Assembly (NCBI RefSeq): GCF_004118675.1
Contig: NZ_SDHZ01000001.1
Span: 1,922,001-1,986,000 of the forward strand
Direction: 5' to 3'
Length of the DNA: 64,000 bases
Origin: Filimonas effusa
GTDB lineage: Bacteria; Bacteroidota; Bacteroidia; Chitinophagales; Chitinophagaceae
The translations under genes and the position numbers were made by a program. The notes under the pieces are model-generated. The model did not search any database. It was given only the letters and a program-made list of their open reading frames with translations, and was not told the origin of the DNA. Below are positions 49,388-57,965 of this stretch, piece after piece (the stretch's first letter is position 1; the number at the start of each line of letters is the position of its first letter).

Positions 49388-51907
49388 ATGAATTCGAACC
49401 AGCACATACAATTTCCGGAAGAAGTTTCTTCCCAGCCTGTATTGTATGCCGAAGTGGTGATACCGCTGGCGCTGCCTAAGAACTATACCTGGGCTGTTCC
49501 GGCGCATTATCAGCAGGCAGTACAACCCGGCGTGCGTGTAGAGGTGATACTTGGAAAGAATAAAAAATATGCGGGACTGGTGAAAAGGGTTTTTCCTGAA
49601 AAACCTGAAGCTTTTGATCCCAAGCCAATACTGAATGTGCTGGATGACGAGCCGTTGCTTTTCCCACAGCAGCTGGAGTTCTGGCAATGGATGGCCAACT
49701 ACTATATGTGTTCGGAGGGCGAGGTAATGCAGGCCGCCATTCCTGCCAACCTGAAGCTTTCCAGCGAAACCATCCTGCTTTGGAACGATGAACATGATGA
49801 AGATTTCTCGGACCTGGATGACGAAGAGTTTGTTGTAGCCGAAGCTTTACATATCAAAAAAGAACTCAGGCTTACCGAAGTGCAGCAGGTGCTGGATTCC
49901 AGCCATGTATATCCTGTTATCAAACGGCTTATCGAAAAGCAGGTATGCCATGTGTGGGAAGAGCTGAAAGAAAAGTACAAGGAGAAAAAAGAAACTTATG
50001 TACTGCTGCATCACAGTTACCGCCAGGAAGAAGCGCTGGCAGCGTTGCTGAACAACTGGGGCACGACCAAAGATGCCAAAACGCCCAAGGCCCCCAAACA
50101 AATGGAGTTGCTGCTGGCTTATCTTCACCTGGAAAGAAGCCAGGGCGAAGTGCCACAGCCGGAGTTGCTAAAAAAATCCGGCGCCTCGGCAGCACAGTTA
50201 AAAGCGCTGATAGATAAGGGCATCCTGAAAACAGAACGACGGGCTGTGGACCGTATCGCCGCGTTACCTAAAGACATACAAATAGACTTTACCCTCTCTC
50301 CTGCCCAGCAGGCAGCTGCAGATGCTGTTGCAGCTGGGTTTTCTGAAAAACAGGTATGCCTGTTACATGGCGTTACCTCGAGCGGTAAAACACAGGTGTA
50401 CATTAAACTCATGGAAGCCTGCATACAGCAAGGACAGCAGGTATTGTTCATGCTCCCGGAGATTGCGCTAACGGCACAGATCATACGCAGGCTTCAAAAA
50501 CATTTTGGCGGACATATCGCCATTTATCATTCGCGCTTTAATCCGAATGAGCGTGTTGAGATCTGGAGCAAGGTGAAGAGCGGGGAAATAAAAATAGTGC
50601 TGGGCGCCCGTTCTGCGGTGTTCCTGCCTTTCCGTCAACTGGGGCTGATCATTGCCGATGAAGAGCATGACGCTTCTTATAAACAACAGGACCCTGCTCC
50701 GCGTTATCATGCGCGCGATGCAGCTATTTATTACGCTTCCCTGTTCCAGGCGAAGGTATTGCTGGGATCGGCCACTCCTTCTATAGAAAGTTACTATAAT
50801 GCCCAGCAGGGTAAATACACGCTGGTTGAATTAAATGAGCGCTATGGCAATGCCGAGATGCCGCAGATTGAAATAGTAGATGTAAAGCGGGTGGTGACGC
50901 AGGACCGTTCGAAAGTAATTGTTACACCAGACCTGCAGGCGGCCATCCAGGCTTCACTGGATGAGAAGAAACAGGTGATCCTGTTTCAGAACCGCCGTGG
51001 TTACTCGCCTTACCTGCTGTGTAATGTATGTGGCTGGATCCCTCAATGTGAGCATTGCGATGTTACGCTTACGTATCATAAAGCCAAAAACAAAATGGCC
51101 TGTCATTACTGCGGCACTACTTACCCCGTGGTACATACCTGCGCCGCCTGTGGCAGTCACCAGTTTCACCAGAAGAACTTTGGAACGGAAAAGATTGAAG
51201 AGATGGTAGCCGAAGCTTTTCCTGAAGCGCGGACTGCGCGTATGGACTATGACAGTGTAAAAGGGAAACATGATCATGATAACCTGATCAAACTATTTGA
51301 ACAGCAGAAAATAGATATACTGGTAGGCACCCAGATGGTGGTAAAAGGGCTGGACTTTGAGCATGTGAACCTGGTGGGGATCCTGGATGCGGATGGCATT
51401 TTGAACTTTGCCGATTTCAGGGTCAATGAAAGAGCTTATCAGCTGATGGAGCAGGTTAGCGGCCGCGCGGGCCGCCGTTCGGGGCTGGGACGGGTAATGA
51501 TACAGGTAAGCAATACTCATCACCCGGTGTTACAGTTTGTACAGCAACACAACTACAGGCAACTGTTCCAGGCAGAAATAGCCAACAGGCAAATGTTTGC
51601 CTACCCTCCTTTCACACGCATTATACAGCTCACTTTTAAACATAAAGAAACCCTGATAGCTGAAGAAGCAGCCATTCAAATGGTCAATGGCTTAAAAGCC
51701 AGTTTTGGCGCTTTTATCAACGGCCCTGCCGAGCCGGTCGTTAACCGTGTCAGGAACCAATATCTCTGGGAAATATTGCTGAAACTGCCTAAGAATAACC
51801 AGCTGATCCAGCAGTGCAAGCAGCAGATAGCCCAGCAGATAGTGATCATACAATCGAATAAAAGATACAGAAGTGTTGGTATTGTACCGGATATTGACCC
51901 GGTGTAG
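49388..51907 (+). CDS. priA: Primosomal replication protein PriA (N')
   Basis: DNA helicase that reloads the replisome at stalled forks. 839 residues: N-terminal 3'-DNA-binding domain (AEVVIPLALPKNYTWAVP), winged helix region, helicase lobe 1 with Walker A GVTSSGKTQVY and Walker B/DEAH-type IIADEEHDASYKQQ, then a zinc-binding insertion with eight cysteines (CNVCGW, CEHCDV, CHYCG, CAACG), lobe 2 with VGTQMVVKGLDFEHV and QVSGRAGR, and the C-terminal domain. Starts 12 bases after the acyltransferase stop. Complete and canonical. Confidence 0.96.
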   Translation: MNSNQHIQFPEEVSSQPVLYAEVVIPLALPKNYTWAVPAHYQQAVQPGVRVEVILGKNKKYAGLVKRVFPEKPEAFDPKPILNVLDDEPLLFPQQLEFWQWMANYYMCSEGEVMQAAIPANLKLSSETILLWNDEHDEDFSDLDDEEFVVAEALHIKKELRLTEVQQVLDSSHVYPVIKRLIEKQVCHVWEELKEKYKEKKETYVLLHHSYRQEEALAALLNNWGTTKDAKTPKAPKQMELLLAYLHLERSQGEVPQPELLKKSGASAAQLKALIDKGILKTERRAVDRIAALPKDIQIDFTLSPAQQAAADAVAAGFSEKQVCLLHGVTSSGKTQVYIKLMEACIQQGQQVLFMLPEIALTAQIIRRLQKHFGGHIAIYHSRFNPNERVEIWSKVKSGEIKIVLGARSAVFLPFRQLGLIIADEEHDASYKQQDPAPRYHARDAAIYYASLFQAKVLLGSATPSIESYYNAQQGKYTLVELNERYGNAEMPQIEIVDVKRVVTQDRSKVIVTPDLQAAIQASLDEKKQVILFQNRRGYSPYLLCNVCGWIPQCEHCDVTLTYHKAKNKMACHYCGTTYPVVHTCAACGSHQFHQKNFGTEKIEEMVAEAFPEARTARMDYDSVKGKHDHDNLIKLFEQQKIDILVGTQMVVKGLDFEHVNLVGILDADGILNFADFRVNERAYQLMEQVSGRAGRRSGLGRVMIQVSNTHHPVLQFVQQHNYRQLFQAEIANRQMFAYPPFTRIIQLTFKHKETLIAEEAAIQMVNGLKASFGAFINGPAEPVVNRVRNQYLWEILLKLPKNNQLIQQCKQQIAQQIVIIQSNKRYRSVGIVPDIDPV

Positions 51908-51965
51908 GGATAGAACGGCAGATCATGGTTTGGAAGGATTGGCAGTAGTTTAAACTTAAAAAATT

Positions 51966-53000
51966 ATGGTGCAGGAAAATATATCATTACTTGGGTATAA
52001 CACGTTTGGGATTGATGTGCAGGCTAAACATTTTGCACGTTTTTCGAGCCTGGCGGAATTGCAGGAACTATTGGAATACAGGAATGCCAGAGCGGGCGCT
52101 ACTGTTGTTCCTTTGCCGATGCTTATTCTTGGCGGTGGAAGTAATATGTTGTTTACCTATAACTATAACGGATGGGTATTTAAGAATGAACTGAAAGGCA
52201 TTGACCTTGTAAAGGAAGACGCTGAATTCTATTACGTGAAAGTAGCCGGTGGCGAAAACTGGCACCGGTTTGTTTTATATTGTATCGGGCATGGTTATGC
52301 AGGGCTTGAAAACCTCAGCCTCATACCTGGCTGCGCAGGAGCTTCGCCCATGCAGAATATAGGTGCTTACGGCGTTGAGGTCAAAGATGTTTTTGAATCG
52401 TTGGAAGCATTGGACATTGAAAGCAATACCGTTGTTGGCTTTGGACTGAAGGATTGCGCATTTGGTTACCGTGAGAGCGTTTTTAAACATCAATATAAGA
52501 ACAGATTTATTATACTGAACGTTACTTACCGGCTTCGCAAACAGCCTGTTTTCAATATTTCTTATGGCGCTATTGAACAGGAATTGGCGCAGATGGGTAT
52601 AGAAACACTTTCTATTAAAGCCATATCAGATGCGGTGATCCGCATCAGGAGCAGTAAACTTCCCGATCCGGCACAGATAGGCAATGCGGGGAGTTTCTTC
52701 AAAAATCCGACGATACCGTTTGCTTTATTCGAGGTATTGCAAAAGGAATACCCGGCGTTGCCGCATTATGCAGTAGCTGATCCTGCGCTCGTGAAAGTTC
52801 CTGCAGGCTGGTTGATAGAACAATGCGGCTGGAAAGGTTTCCGCGATGGTGACGCAGGGTGTCACGCCAAACAGGCGCTGGTGCTTGTGAACTATGGCAA
52901 AGCCTCCGGTGCGGCCATTTACCAGCTTTCTGAAAAGATCATAGATAGCGTGCTGCAACGGTTTGGCATTACGCTGGAGAGGGAAGTGAATATCATATAA
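51966..53000 (+). CDS. murB: UDP-N-acetylenolpyruvoylglucosamine reductase MurB
   Basis: FAD enzyme making UDP-N-acetylmuramate for peptidoglycan. 344 residues of the longer type-I form. The opening ISLLGYNTFGIDVQAKHFAR, FAD-binding ILGGGSNMLF, SLIPGCAGASPMQNIGAYGV and the C-terminal catalytic loop NAGSFFKNP with the active serine are present, as is the YRESVFKHQYKN block. Start ATG 51966 follows a 58-base gap after priA. Confidence 0.96.
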   Translation: MVQENISLLGYNTFGIDVQAKHFARFSSLAELQELLEYRNARAGATVVPLPMLILGGGSNMLFTYNYNGWVFKNELKGIDLVKEDAEFYYVKVAGGENWHRFVLYCIGHGYAGLENLSLIPGCAGASPMQNIGAYGVEVKDVFESLEALDIESNTVVGFGLKDCAFGYRESVFKHQYKNRFIILNVTYRLRKQPVFNISYGAIEQELAQMGIETLSIKAISDAVIRIRSSKLPDPAQIGNAGSFFKNPTIPFALFEVLQKEYPALPHYAVADPALVKVPAGWLIEQCGWKGFRDGDAGCHAKQALVLVNYGKASGAAIYQLSEKIIDSVLQRFGITLEREVNII

Positions 53001-53101
53001 CAGACACCTCTCCCTTAAATTGCGCTACAGGTAATTTTCGAAGAAAAGTACCACAATCACGCTGGTGATATTATCTACCTTAGGCTCCTGAAAAAAGTTG
53101 A

Positions 53102-54397
53102 ATGAAAGAACGTTCGGGACCTGACCTGCTTATGCTGCTTGAAAGCGAGTTACAACCATCACAAGGCTGTACCGAGCCCGCAGCCATTGCATTTACTGCC
53201 GCCCTTGCCCGGAAACAGGCTCCGGAAGAGGCAATAAGAGATGTACAAATTTATGCCAGCAGGAATGTTATTAAAAATGCCTATTCGGTTGCCATAGGTG
53301 GTACGGGGAAAAAGGGCATAGAAGCGGCAGCAGCATTGGGCCTTTGCATTGCTCATCCGGAGGCAAAGCTGCAAATACTTTCCTATGCCTGCGAAGAACA
53401 TATATCGGCGGCAGAAAAGCTTGCCGGGTCGGGTATGATTAAAGTACACCTGGCTGATACTCCTGAGCTGCTATATATAGAAGTACATCTGCAAACGGAG
53501 CATTCTTTTATTAAGGTTATTGTTAGCGGCCATCATACCAACGTTACCAGCATAGAAGCCAATGGTATTACTTTATTTTCCAATTCAGAGCGTGACAGCA
53601 AGGGGGAATCAATAGACAATCCTGTTGCGGTGAGCCTGGAAGCTATCTGGCAATATATCAGCGAAGCGGATATAAATGATCTGCGCATTATAAAAGAAGC
53701 GATCCGTTTAAACAGTTCGCTTGCAGCAGAGGGCTCGAATAAAGCATTTGGATTAAACGTAGGAAAGCTGTCGTCTCAATGTAATGCTGTTGAAGATAGC
53801 GGCAACAATTATATCAACTATACAATATCCTTAACTGCAAGCGCCTGTGATGCCCGGATGGGCGGAAGTGTTCTTAGCGCCATGAGCAATTCGGGGAGCG
53901 GGAACCAAGGGATTACATCAACAGTACCGGTGGTGGCGGTGGGAGAACTACTTGGCAAAAATGAAGATGAAATAATAAGGGCGGTAGGATTAAGCAATCT
54001 TGTTACCATTTATATTAAATCGCAGTTCGGGCGCCTGTCTGCTTTTTGCGGCGTAACGGTAGCTTCCATAGGAGCTGCATGTGGTATCGCCCGTTTGCAA
54101 GGCGGCACACTTGAAACATTGAAAGCCATTATCCAGAACATGATAGGAACCTCTACGGGCATGCTTTGCGACGGCGCAAAAGCAGGCTGCGCTTTAAAGG
54201 TTGCAAGTTGTACTTATGCCGCCATACAAGCTACCAACCTGGCTCTACGGGGAGTTGAAATACAGGCGACCGACGGCATCATTGAAAGCAAGGTAGAAGA
54301 CAGCATCAGAAACTTTTGTACGCTTGCAAAGGAAGCCGGCTCAAAAGCAGATGAACTTATTCTAAGTATGATGTTACAGAAAACACTTGTTCACTGA
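53102..54397 (+). CDS. L-cysteine desulfidase family protein (CyuA/UPF0597-like)
   Basis: 431-residue cytoplasmic protein of the UPF0597/serine dehydratase alpha-chain family; characterised relatives use a [4Fe-4S] cluster to break L-cysteine into pyruvate, ammonia and sulfide. The signature QPSQGCTEPAAIAF near the N-terminus has Cys23, and likely cluster cysteines sit in SAFCGVTVAS and GMLCDGAKAGCALK. The length matches the family. The exact substrate (cysteine or serine) cannot be settled by sequence reading. Convergent with the MoxR-type gene, sharing the palindrome at 54440-54477. Confidence 0.85.
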   Translation: MKERSGPDLLMLLESELQPSQGCTEPAAIAFTAALARKQAPEEAIRDVQIYASRNVIKNAYSVAIGGTGKKGIEAAAALGLCIAHPEAKLQILSYACEEHISAAEKLAGSGMIKVHLADTPELLYIEVHLQTEHSFIKVIVSGHHTNVTSIEANGITLFSNSERDSKGESIDNPVAVSLEAIWQYISEADINDLRIIKEAIRLNSSLAAEGSNKAFGLNVGKLSSQCNAVEDSGNNYINYTISLTASACDARMGGSVLSAMSNSGSGNQGITSTVPVVAVGELLGKNEDEIIRAVGLSNLVTIYIKSQFGRLSAFCGVTVASIGAACGIARLQGGTLETLKAIIQNMIGTSTGMLCDGAKAGCALKVASCTYAAIQATNLALRGVEIQATDGIIESKVEDSIRNFCTLAKEAGSKADELILSMMLQKTLVH

Positions 54398-54439
54398 ACC
54401 AGGCATTTATTATGCCACCTGGCTTTGCATATTTGTTGT

Positions 54440-54477
54440 TAACCGAAGACGATCTTAGTTAAGATCGTCTTCGGTTA
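54440..54477. terminator. Perfect 18-bp-arm palindrome spanning the MoxR stop codon
   Basis: TAACCGAAGACGATCTTA (54440-54457), spacer GT, then its exact reverse complement (54460-54477). The stop codon of the minus-strand AAA+ gene (54455-54457) and its last seven sense codons lie inside it. It separates convergent genes and is probably a bidirectional terminator, although strong U-runs are missing. A weaker hairpin, GGCAT/ATGCC, follows the desulfidase stop near 54403-54422. Confidence 0.75.
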
Positions 54478-55999
54478 GTTCGTCTTCTTCGCCAAAATTC
54501 ATCTGGCCCAGGTTCATCATGCTGCCTATAAGGTCTTTGAACTCGATGCGGCCTTCTATGACTCTTTTACTGATCATGGAATGAGCGGCCAGTCCATGCA
54601 GCACAAACTCCATTAACAGGGCCGTTTCCTTTTCATTGGCATGGGGGAAATACTTTTTAACGAAAGCATATAATCCATCTACCTGGTATAAGCCTGCGAT
54701 CTTGTCCGCGTCTTTGATATCAACCAGGAGATCGACATGATTACCGCCGTCGAACCAGCGGGTGATGGTTCTATAGGGATTTTCTTCTGCTTTTTCTTCC
54801 TGTGAGCGCTTGCCGGTATTGCGTTTTTTCTTCGCCTTTTCCGGATCGGGGAAATAGGTAATGAATTGAGAGCGGATGGCCTTATCAACCAGGTTTACGG
54901 CTACCTGGTAAGGGCCTTCCTGTTCACCTTCGTACACCAGTTCTATTTTACCGGTGATGGCGGGAATGATGCCTACCAGGTCGCTGATCCATACCTGCGT
55001 TGTTTTTTCGCCGTGGATGATGGCGCGGCGCTCGGCGCTGCTTACGGCATTTTCGAATGCAGCAATGGTTAAACGGGCGCTCACGCCACTTTTCTTGTCA
55101 ACGTATTCGTTGCTGCGCGCTTCAAATGCCACCTGTTCTATCAGTCGTTTTACCAGGTCGCTTACAGTTACCATTTGCTGTTGTTGGGGCAGGATGCTGG
55201 CTTCCTGTTCGGTAATGGCAAGCGCTGTTTCTATCGTTTTAGGATAGTGTGTCAAGATCTGACTTTCGATACGGTCTTTCAGCGGTGTAACAATGCTGCC
55301 CCTGTTGGTATAGTCTTCGGGGTTGGCGGTAAATACAAACATGATATCGAGCGGCATCCGCAGTTTAAAACCGCGGATCTGGATATCGCCTTCCTGGAGT
55401 ATGTTGAACAAACCTACCTGGATCCTGGCCTGCAGATCGGGCAGCTCGTTGATCACGAAGATGCCCCTGTTGCTGCGGGGAATGATGCCATAATGAATTA
55501 CACCTTCGTCGGCAAATGATAACCTTAGGTTGGCGGCTTTAATAGGATCTACATCTCCTATCAGGTCGGCCACGCTTACATCGGGTGTAGCAAGTTTTTC
55601 GCCATAGCGTTCGCTCCTGTGCCACCATGTGATAGGCGTTTCATCGCCATGCTGTGCAATCATACCTCTTCCGTAACTGCTTAATGGCGCCAGGGGATCG
55701 TCGTTCACTTCACTTCCTGAGATTACGGGAACATATTCGTCGAGTAAATCGACCATCAGGCGTGCCATACGGGTTTTAGCCTGACCTCTTAAGCCCAGGA
55801 ACAGGATATTATGACGGCTCAGTAAAGCCCTTTCCGTATCAGGGATAACGGTATCTTCATAGCCCATTACACCGGTAAAAGGGTTCTCGCGGTTGCGTAT
55901 TTTTTCTATGAGATTTTTCCTGATTTCGTCTTTAATAGATAAAGGCGTATAACCACTCTTCTTCAATTGTCCCAGCGTCGTAATCTTCTCTATGTTCAT
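54455..55999 (-). CDS. MoxR/BchI-type AAA+ ATPase
   Basis: 514-residue cytoplasmic ATPase resembling magnesium-chelatase subunit I and MoxR chaperones. The Walker A motif reads GLRGQAKTR (69-77), a degenerate form with KT kept; Walker B lies in GIFVINELPDLQAR, sensor 1 in MFVFTANPEDYTNRG and the arginine-finger region in TPLKDRIESQI. The C-terminal part from about 370 carries a charged linker (KAKKKRNTGKRSQEEK) and a helical tail ending in an acidic stretch. The vWA gene 45 bases upstream forms an operon with it; such MoxR-vWA pairs are thought to remodel or insert cofactors into client proteins. The client here is unknown; the genes are not beside any metal-enzyme operon. Confidence 0.85.
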   Translation of the reverse strand: MNIEKITTLGQLKKSGYTPLSIKDEIRKNLIEKIRNRENPFTGVMGYEDTVIPDTERALLSRHNILFLGLRGQAKTRMARLMVDLLDEYVPVISGSEVNDDPLAPLSSYGRGMIAQHGDETPITWWHRSERYGEKLATPDVSVADLIGDVDPIKAANLRLSFADEGVIHYGIIPRSNRGIFVINELPDLQARIQVGLFNILQEGDIQIRGFKLRMPLDIMFVFTANPEDYTNRGSIVTPLKDRIESQILTHYPKTIETALAITEQEASILPQQQQMVTVSDLVKRLIEQVAFEARSNEYVDKKSGVSARLTIAAFENAVSSAERRAIIHGEKTTQVWISDLVGIIPAITGKIELVYEGEQEGPYQVAVNLVDKAIRSQFITYFPDPEKAKKKRNTGKRSQEEKAEENPYRTITRWFDGGNHVDLLVDIKDADKIAGLYQVDGLYAFVKKYFPHANEKETALLMEFVLHGLAAHSMISKRVIEGRIEFKDLIGSMMNLGQMNFGEEDELTEDDLN

Positions 56000-56044
56000 T
56001 AAAAAGTTTTTCTGTTAAATAAAATCCGCAAGCAATCCTCTCCA

Positions 56045-57142
56045 CTAATACACCGTTTTTCTCTTACCGCTTTCGAAATCTTTAAACAGAAATGCGCCGA
56101 GTTTATCGAGTGTGGCAAAGAATGCCTTACCGTTATTGGTTTCTGTAAACTCCTGTACAAAGCTCTGTAAATAGGGGTCGGAAGCTATCATAAAGGTGGT
56201 AATAGGTATTTTCAGCTTTTTGCACTGGGCGGCCAGGTTAATACAGCGGTTGGTGATCTTCCTGTCGAGGCCGAAGCTATTCTTATAGTAGCGGCCGCCT
56301 ATTTTGAGGCAGGTAGGTTTGCCATCGGTGATCATGAAGATCTGTTTGTTGGCATTTTTACGCCTTCGCAGGATGTCCATGGCAAGTTCAAGTCCCGCTA
56401 CCGTATTGGTATGGTACGGACCCACCTGCAGGTAAGGAAGGTCTTTTATTTCCACCGGCCAGGCGTCGTTACCAAAGACCACGATATCGAGGGTATCTTT
56501 GGGATACTTGGTGGTGATAAGTTCGCTCAGCGCCATGGCCACCTTTTTGGCGGGGGTGATACGGTCTTCGCCGTAGAGGATCATGGAGTGGGAGATATCG
56601 ATCATGAGCACTGTGGAGGTTTGTGCTTTAAAATCGGTTTCCCGGATTTCAAGATCATCTTCGTGGAGGCGAAAACTATCTACGCCATGGTTGATCTGGG
56701 CGTTACGGATGCTCTCGGTAAAATCGATCTGCTCCAGCATATCGCCAAAGCGGAAAGGACGAAGATCCGGACTGGCTTCGTCGCCGGCACCGTGTTTAAA
56801 CGTTTGGTGATTACCTTGTTTTGTTTTTTTGAGTTTTCCGAAGATCTCTTCCAGGCTGCGTTTGCGGATGCCCTGCTCCGATTTGGAGGTGATTGACAGG
56901 TTACCGGAGCCATCATCTTCTTTAATATAACCATTGGCTTTGAGGTCGTCGATAAAGTCGCCCATGCCATAGTCGTTATCGGTGAGCTGATATTGTTTGT
57001 CAAGCTCATTCATCCATTGAAGCGCCTCGCCGGCATCGCCATTGGTATATGTCAGCAATTGCATGAATACATCCAGCAACTGTTCAAACCGCGACTTTCC
57101 ATTCCCACGAGGGTCAAATTTTAAAAATCTATGCCCTAACAT
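56045..57142 (-). CDS. vWA-domain protein paired with MoxR-type ATPase
   Basis: 365 residues without signal peptide or membrane helix. A helical N-terminal domain (1-170) precedes a von Willebrand A domain (about 175-355) with a complete MIDAS: DISHS (182-186), a conserved threonine in YHTNTVAG and ITDGKPT. The pair resembles the I and D subunits of magnesium chelatase, with the vWA partner recruiting the client. Expression probably starts in the 823-bp upstream region that contains the tandem repeat array. Confidence 0.85.
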   Translation of the reverse strand: MLGHRFLKFDPRGNGKSRFEQLLDVFMQLLTYTNGDAGEALQWMNELDKQYQLTDNDYGMGDFIDDLKANGYIKEDDGSGNLSITSKSEQGIRKRSLEEIFGKLKKTKQGNHQTFKHGAGDEASPDLRPFRFGDMLEQIDFTESIRNAQINHGVDSFRLHEDDLEIRETDFKAQTSTVLMIDISHSMILYGEDRITPAKKVAMALSELITTKYPKDTLDIVVFGNDAWPVEIKDLPYLQVGPYHTNTVAGLELAMDILRRRKNANKQIFMITDGKPTCLKIGGRYYKNSFGLDRKITNRCINLAAQCKKLKIPITTFMIASDPYLQSFVQEFTETNNGKAFFATLDKLGAFLFKDFESGKRKTVY

Positions 57143-57190
57143 ACCTGTAAACTACAAAAAGAAATGGAAATATCCGCGATTTAAAGCCCG

Positions 57191-57468
57191 GAGGGCATTG
57201 TTAAGCTTTTGTAATAGCCGGATTAAAGGCAGGCTTTGCTAAGGTTTTGTAGCGGCCAAATCAAGTGCAGGCTTTGCTAAGGTTTTGTAGCGGCCAAATC
57301 AAGTGCAGGCTTTGCTAAGGTTTTGTAGCGGCCGAATCAAGTGCAGGCTTTGCTAAGGTTTTGCAGCGGCCGAATGAAGTGCAGGCTTTACTACGCTTTT
57401 GTAATAGCCGATCAATCGCTGGCTTTGCTACGCTTTTATAGTGGCTGAATTAGCGCAGGCTTTGCTAA
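57191..57468 (+). repeat. Tandem array of 38-bp repeats, about 7.5 units
   Basis: Units begin at 57191, 57229, 57267, 57305, 57343, 57381, 57418 and 57455 (periods 38, 38, 38, 38, 38, 37, 37). The core starts GCAGGCTTTGCTAAGG, continues TTTTGTAGCGGCC and ends AATCAAGT; units 2 and 3 are identical and the outer units have diverged most. Inside each unit GGC, two bases, then a 5-base arm (TGCTA in the core) can pair with a 5-base arm (TAGCG) and GCC around an 8-base loop, and the pairing is largely kept in the diverged units. There are no unique spacers, so it is not CRISPR. The period is not a multiple of three and no gene spans the array. Confidence 0.9.
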
Positions 57469-57866
57469 ATTCTTTCGAATGCGGACATTTTGGCGCTTTT
57501 TTTACCATGCTTCAAAGAAGCTCTCAGGAAGCTTTTAGGATGCTTTAAGGATGCTTTGAAGTTGGCTGCTAATACTTTTAGCATCAGCTGTAAATGGGAC
57601 AAGCTGGCAGCGATGCCGGGATTGAAAAGAGAGGATTTTGATAAAAGAGCGTACTGACAGGCTGTCGTACCACGTTACTGGCTGGTATTCATTGCCTTAA
57701 TGCCAAGAGAACGGCTCATAAATAAATTATCTGCTGAAAATCGTTTAAATGCTTGTAGTGCTTCGTCCAGGGACCCGAAATGAAAGAGAGGGTGGCGTAT
57801 AAAATAAAAATAGCCGCTGAGAATTGCTTAAACGGGAAACCTTCTCCACCAGGTACCCGTGTAAAA
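57469..57866. other. Intergenic stretch without recognisable gene
   Basis: The rest of the 823-bp gap shows only short repeats: GCTTCAAAG (57509-57517) and CTTTGAAG (57554-57561) are an inverted pair enclosing two direct copies of GCTTT(T/A)AGGATGCTTT type. Small frames here begin well but stop quickly and have no homology I recognise. It might be decayed sequence. Confidence 0.4.
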
Positions 57867-57898
57867 AGAGGCCGTATCGCACTTATGATACGGCCTCT
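57867..57898. terminator. Bidirectional terminator after the DUF2723 gene
   Basis: AGAGGCCGTATC (57867-57878) and GATACGGCCTCT (57887-57898) form a perfect 12-bp stem with an 8-base loop, flanked by an A-run on the left and TTTT on the right, so it can terminate on both strands. The arm shares the AGAGGC-GTATC core with the 78-bp element at 14757-14834. Confidence 0.8.
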
Positions 57899-57965
57899 CT
57901 TTTATCCGGACTATTCGATAGTTTATGTAGCTATCTCAGTTCTTAGGTCTGGTTTTCTGCCTGTT

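Noticed and set aside
56411-56896. 161-residue plus-strand frame opposite the vWA gene
   Set aside because: Antisense to a complete MIDAS-containing vWA gene; no independent features.
57191-57468. Possible CRISPR array
   Set aside because: The repeats are directly adjacent with no unique spacers and no cas gene is near.
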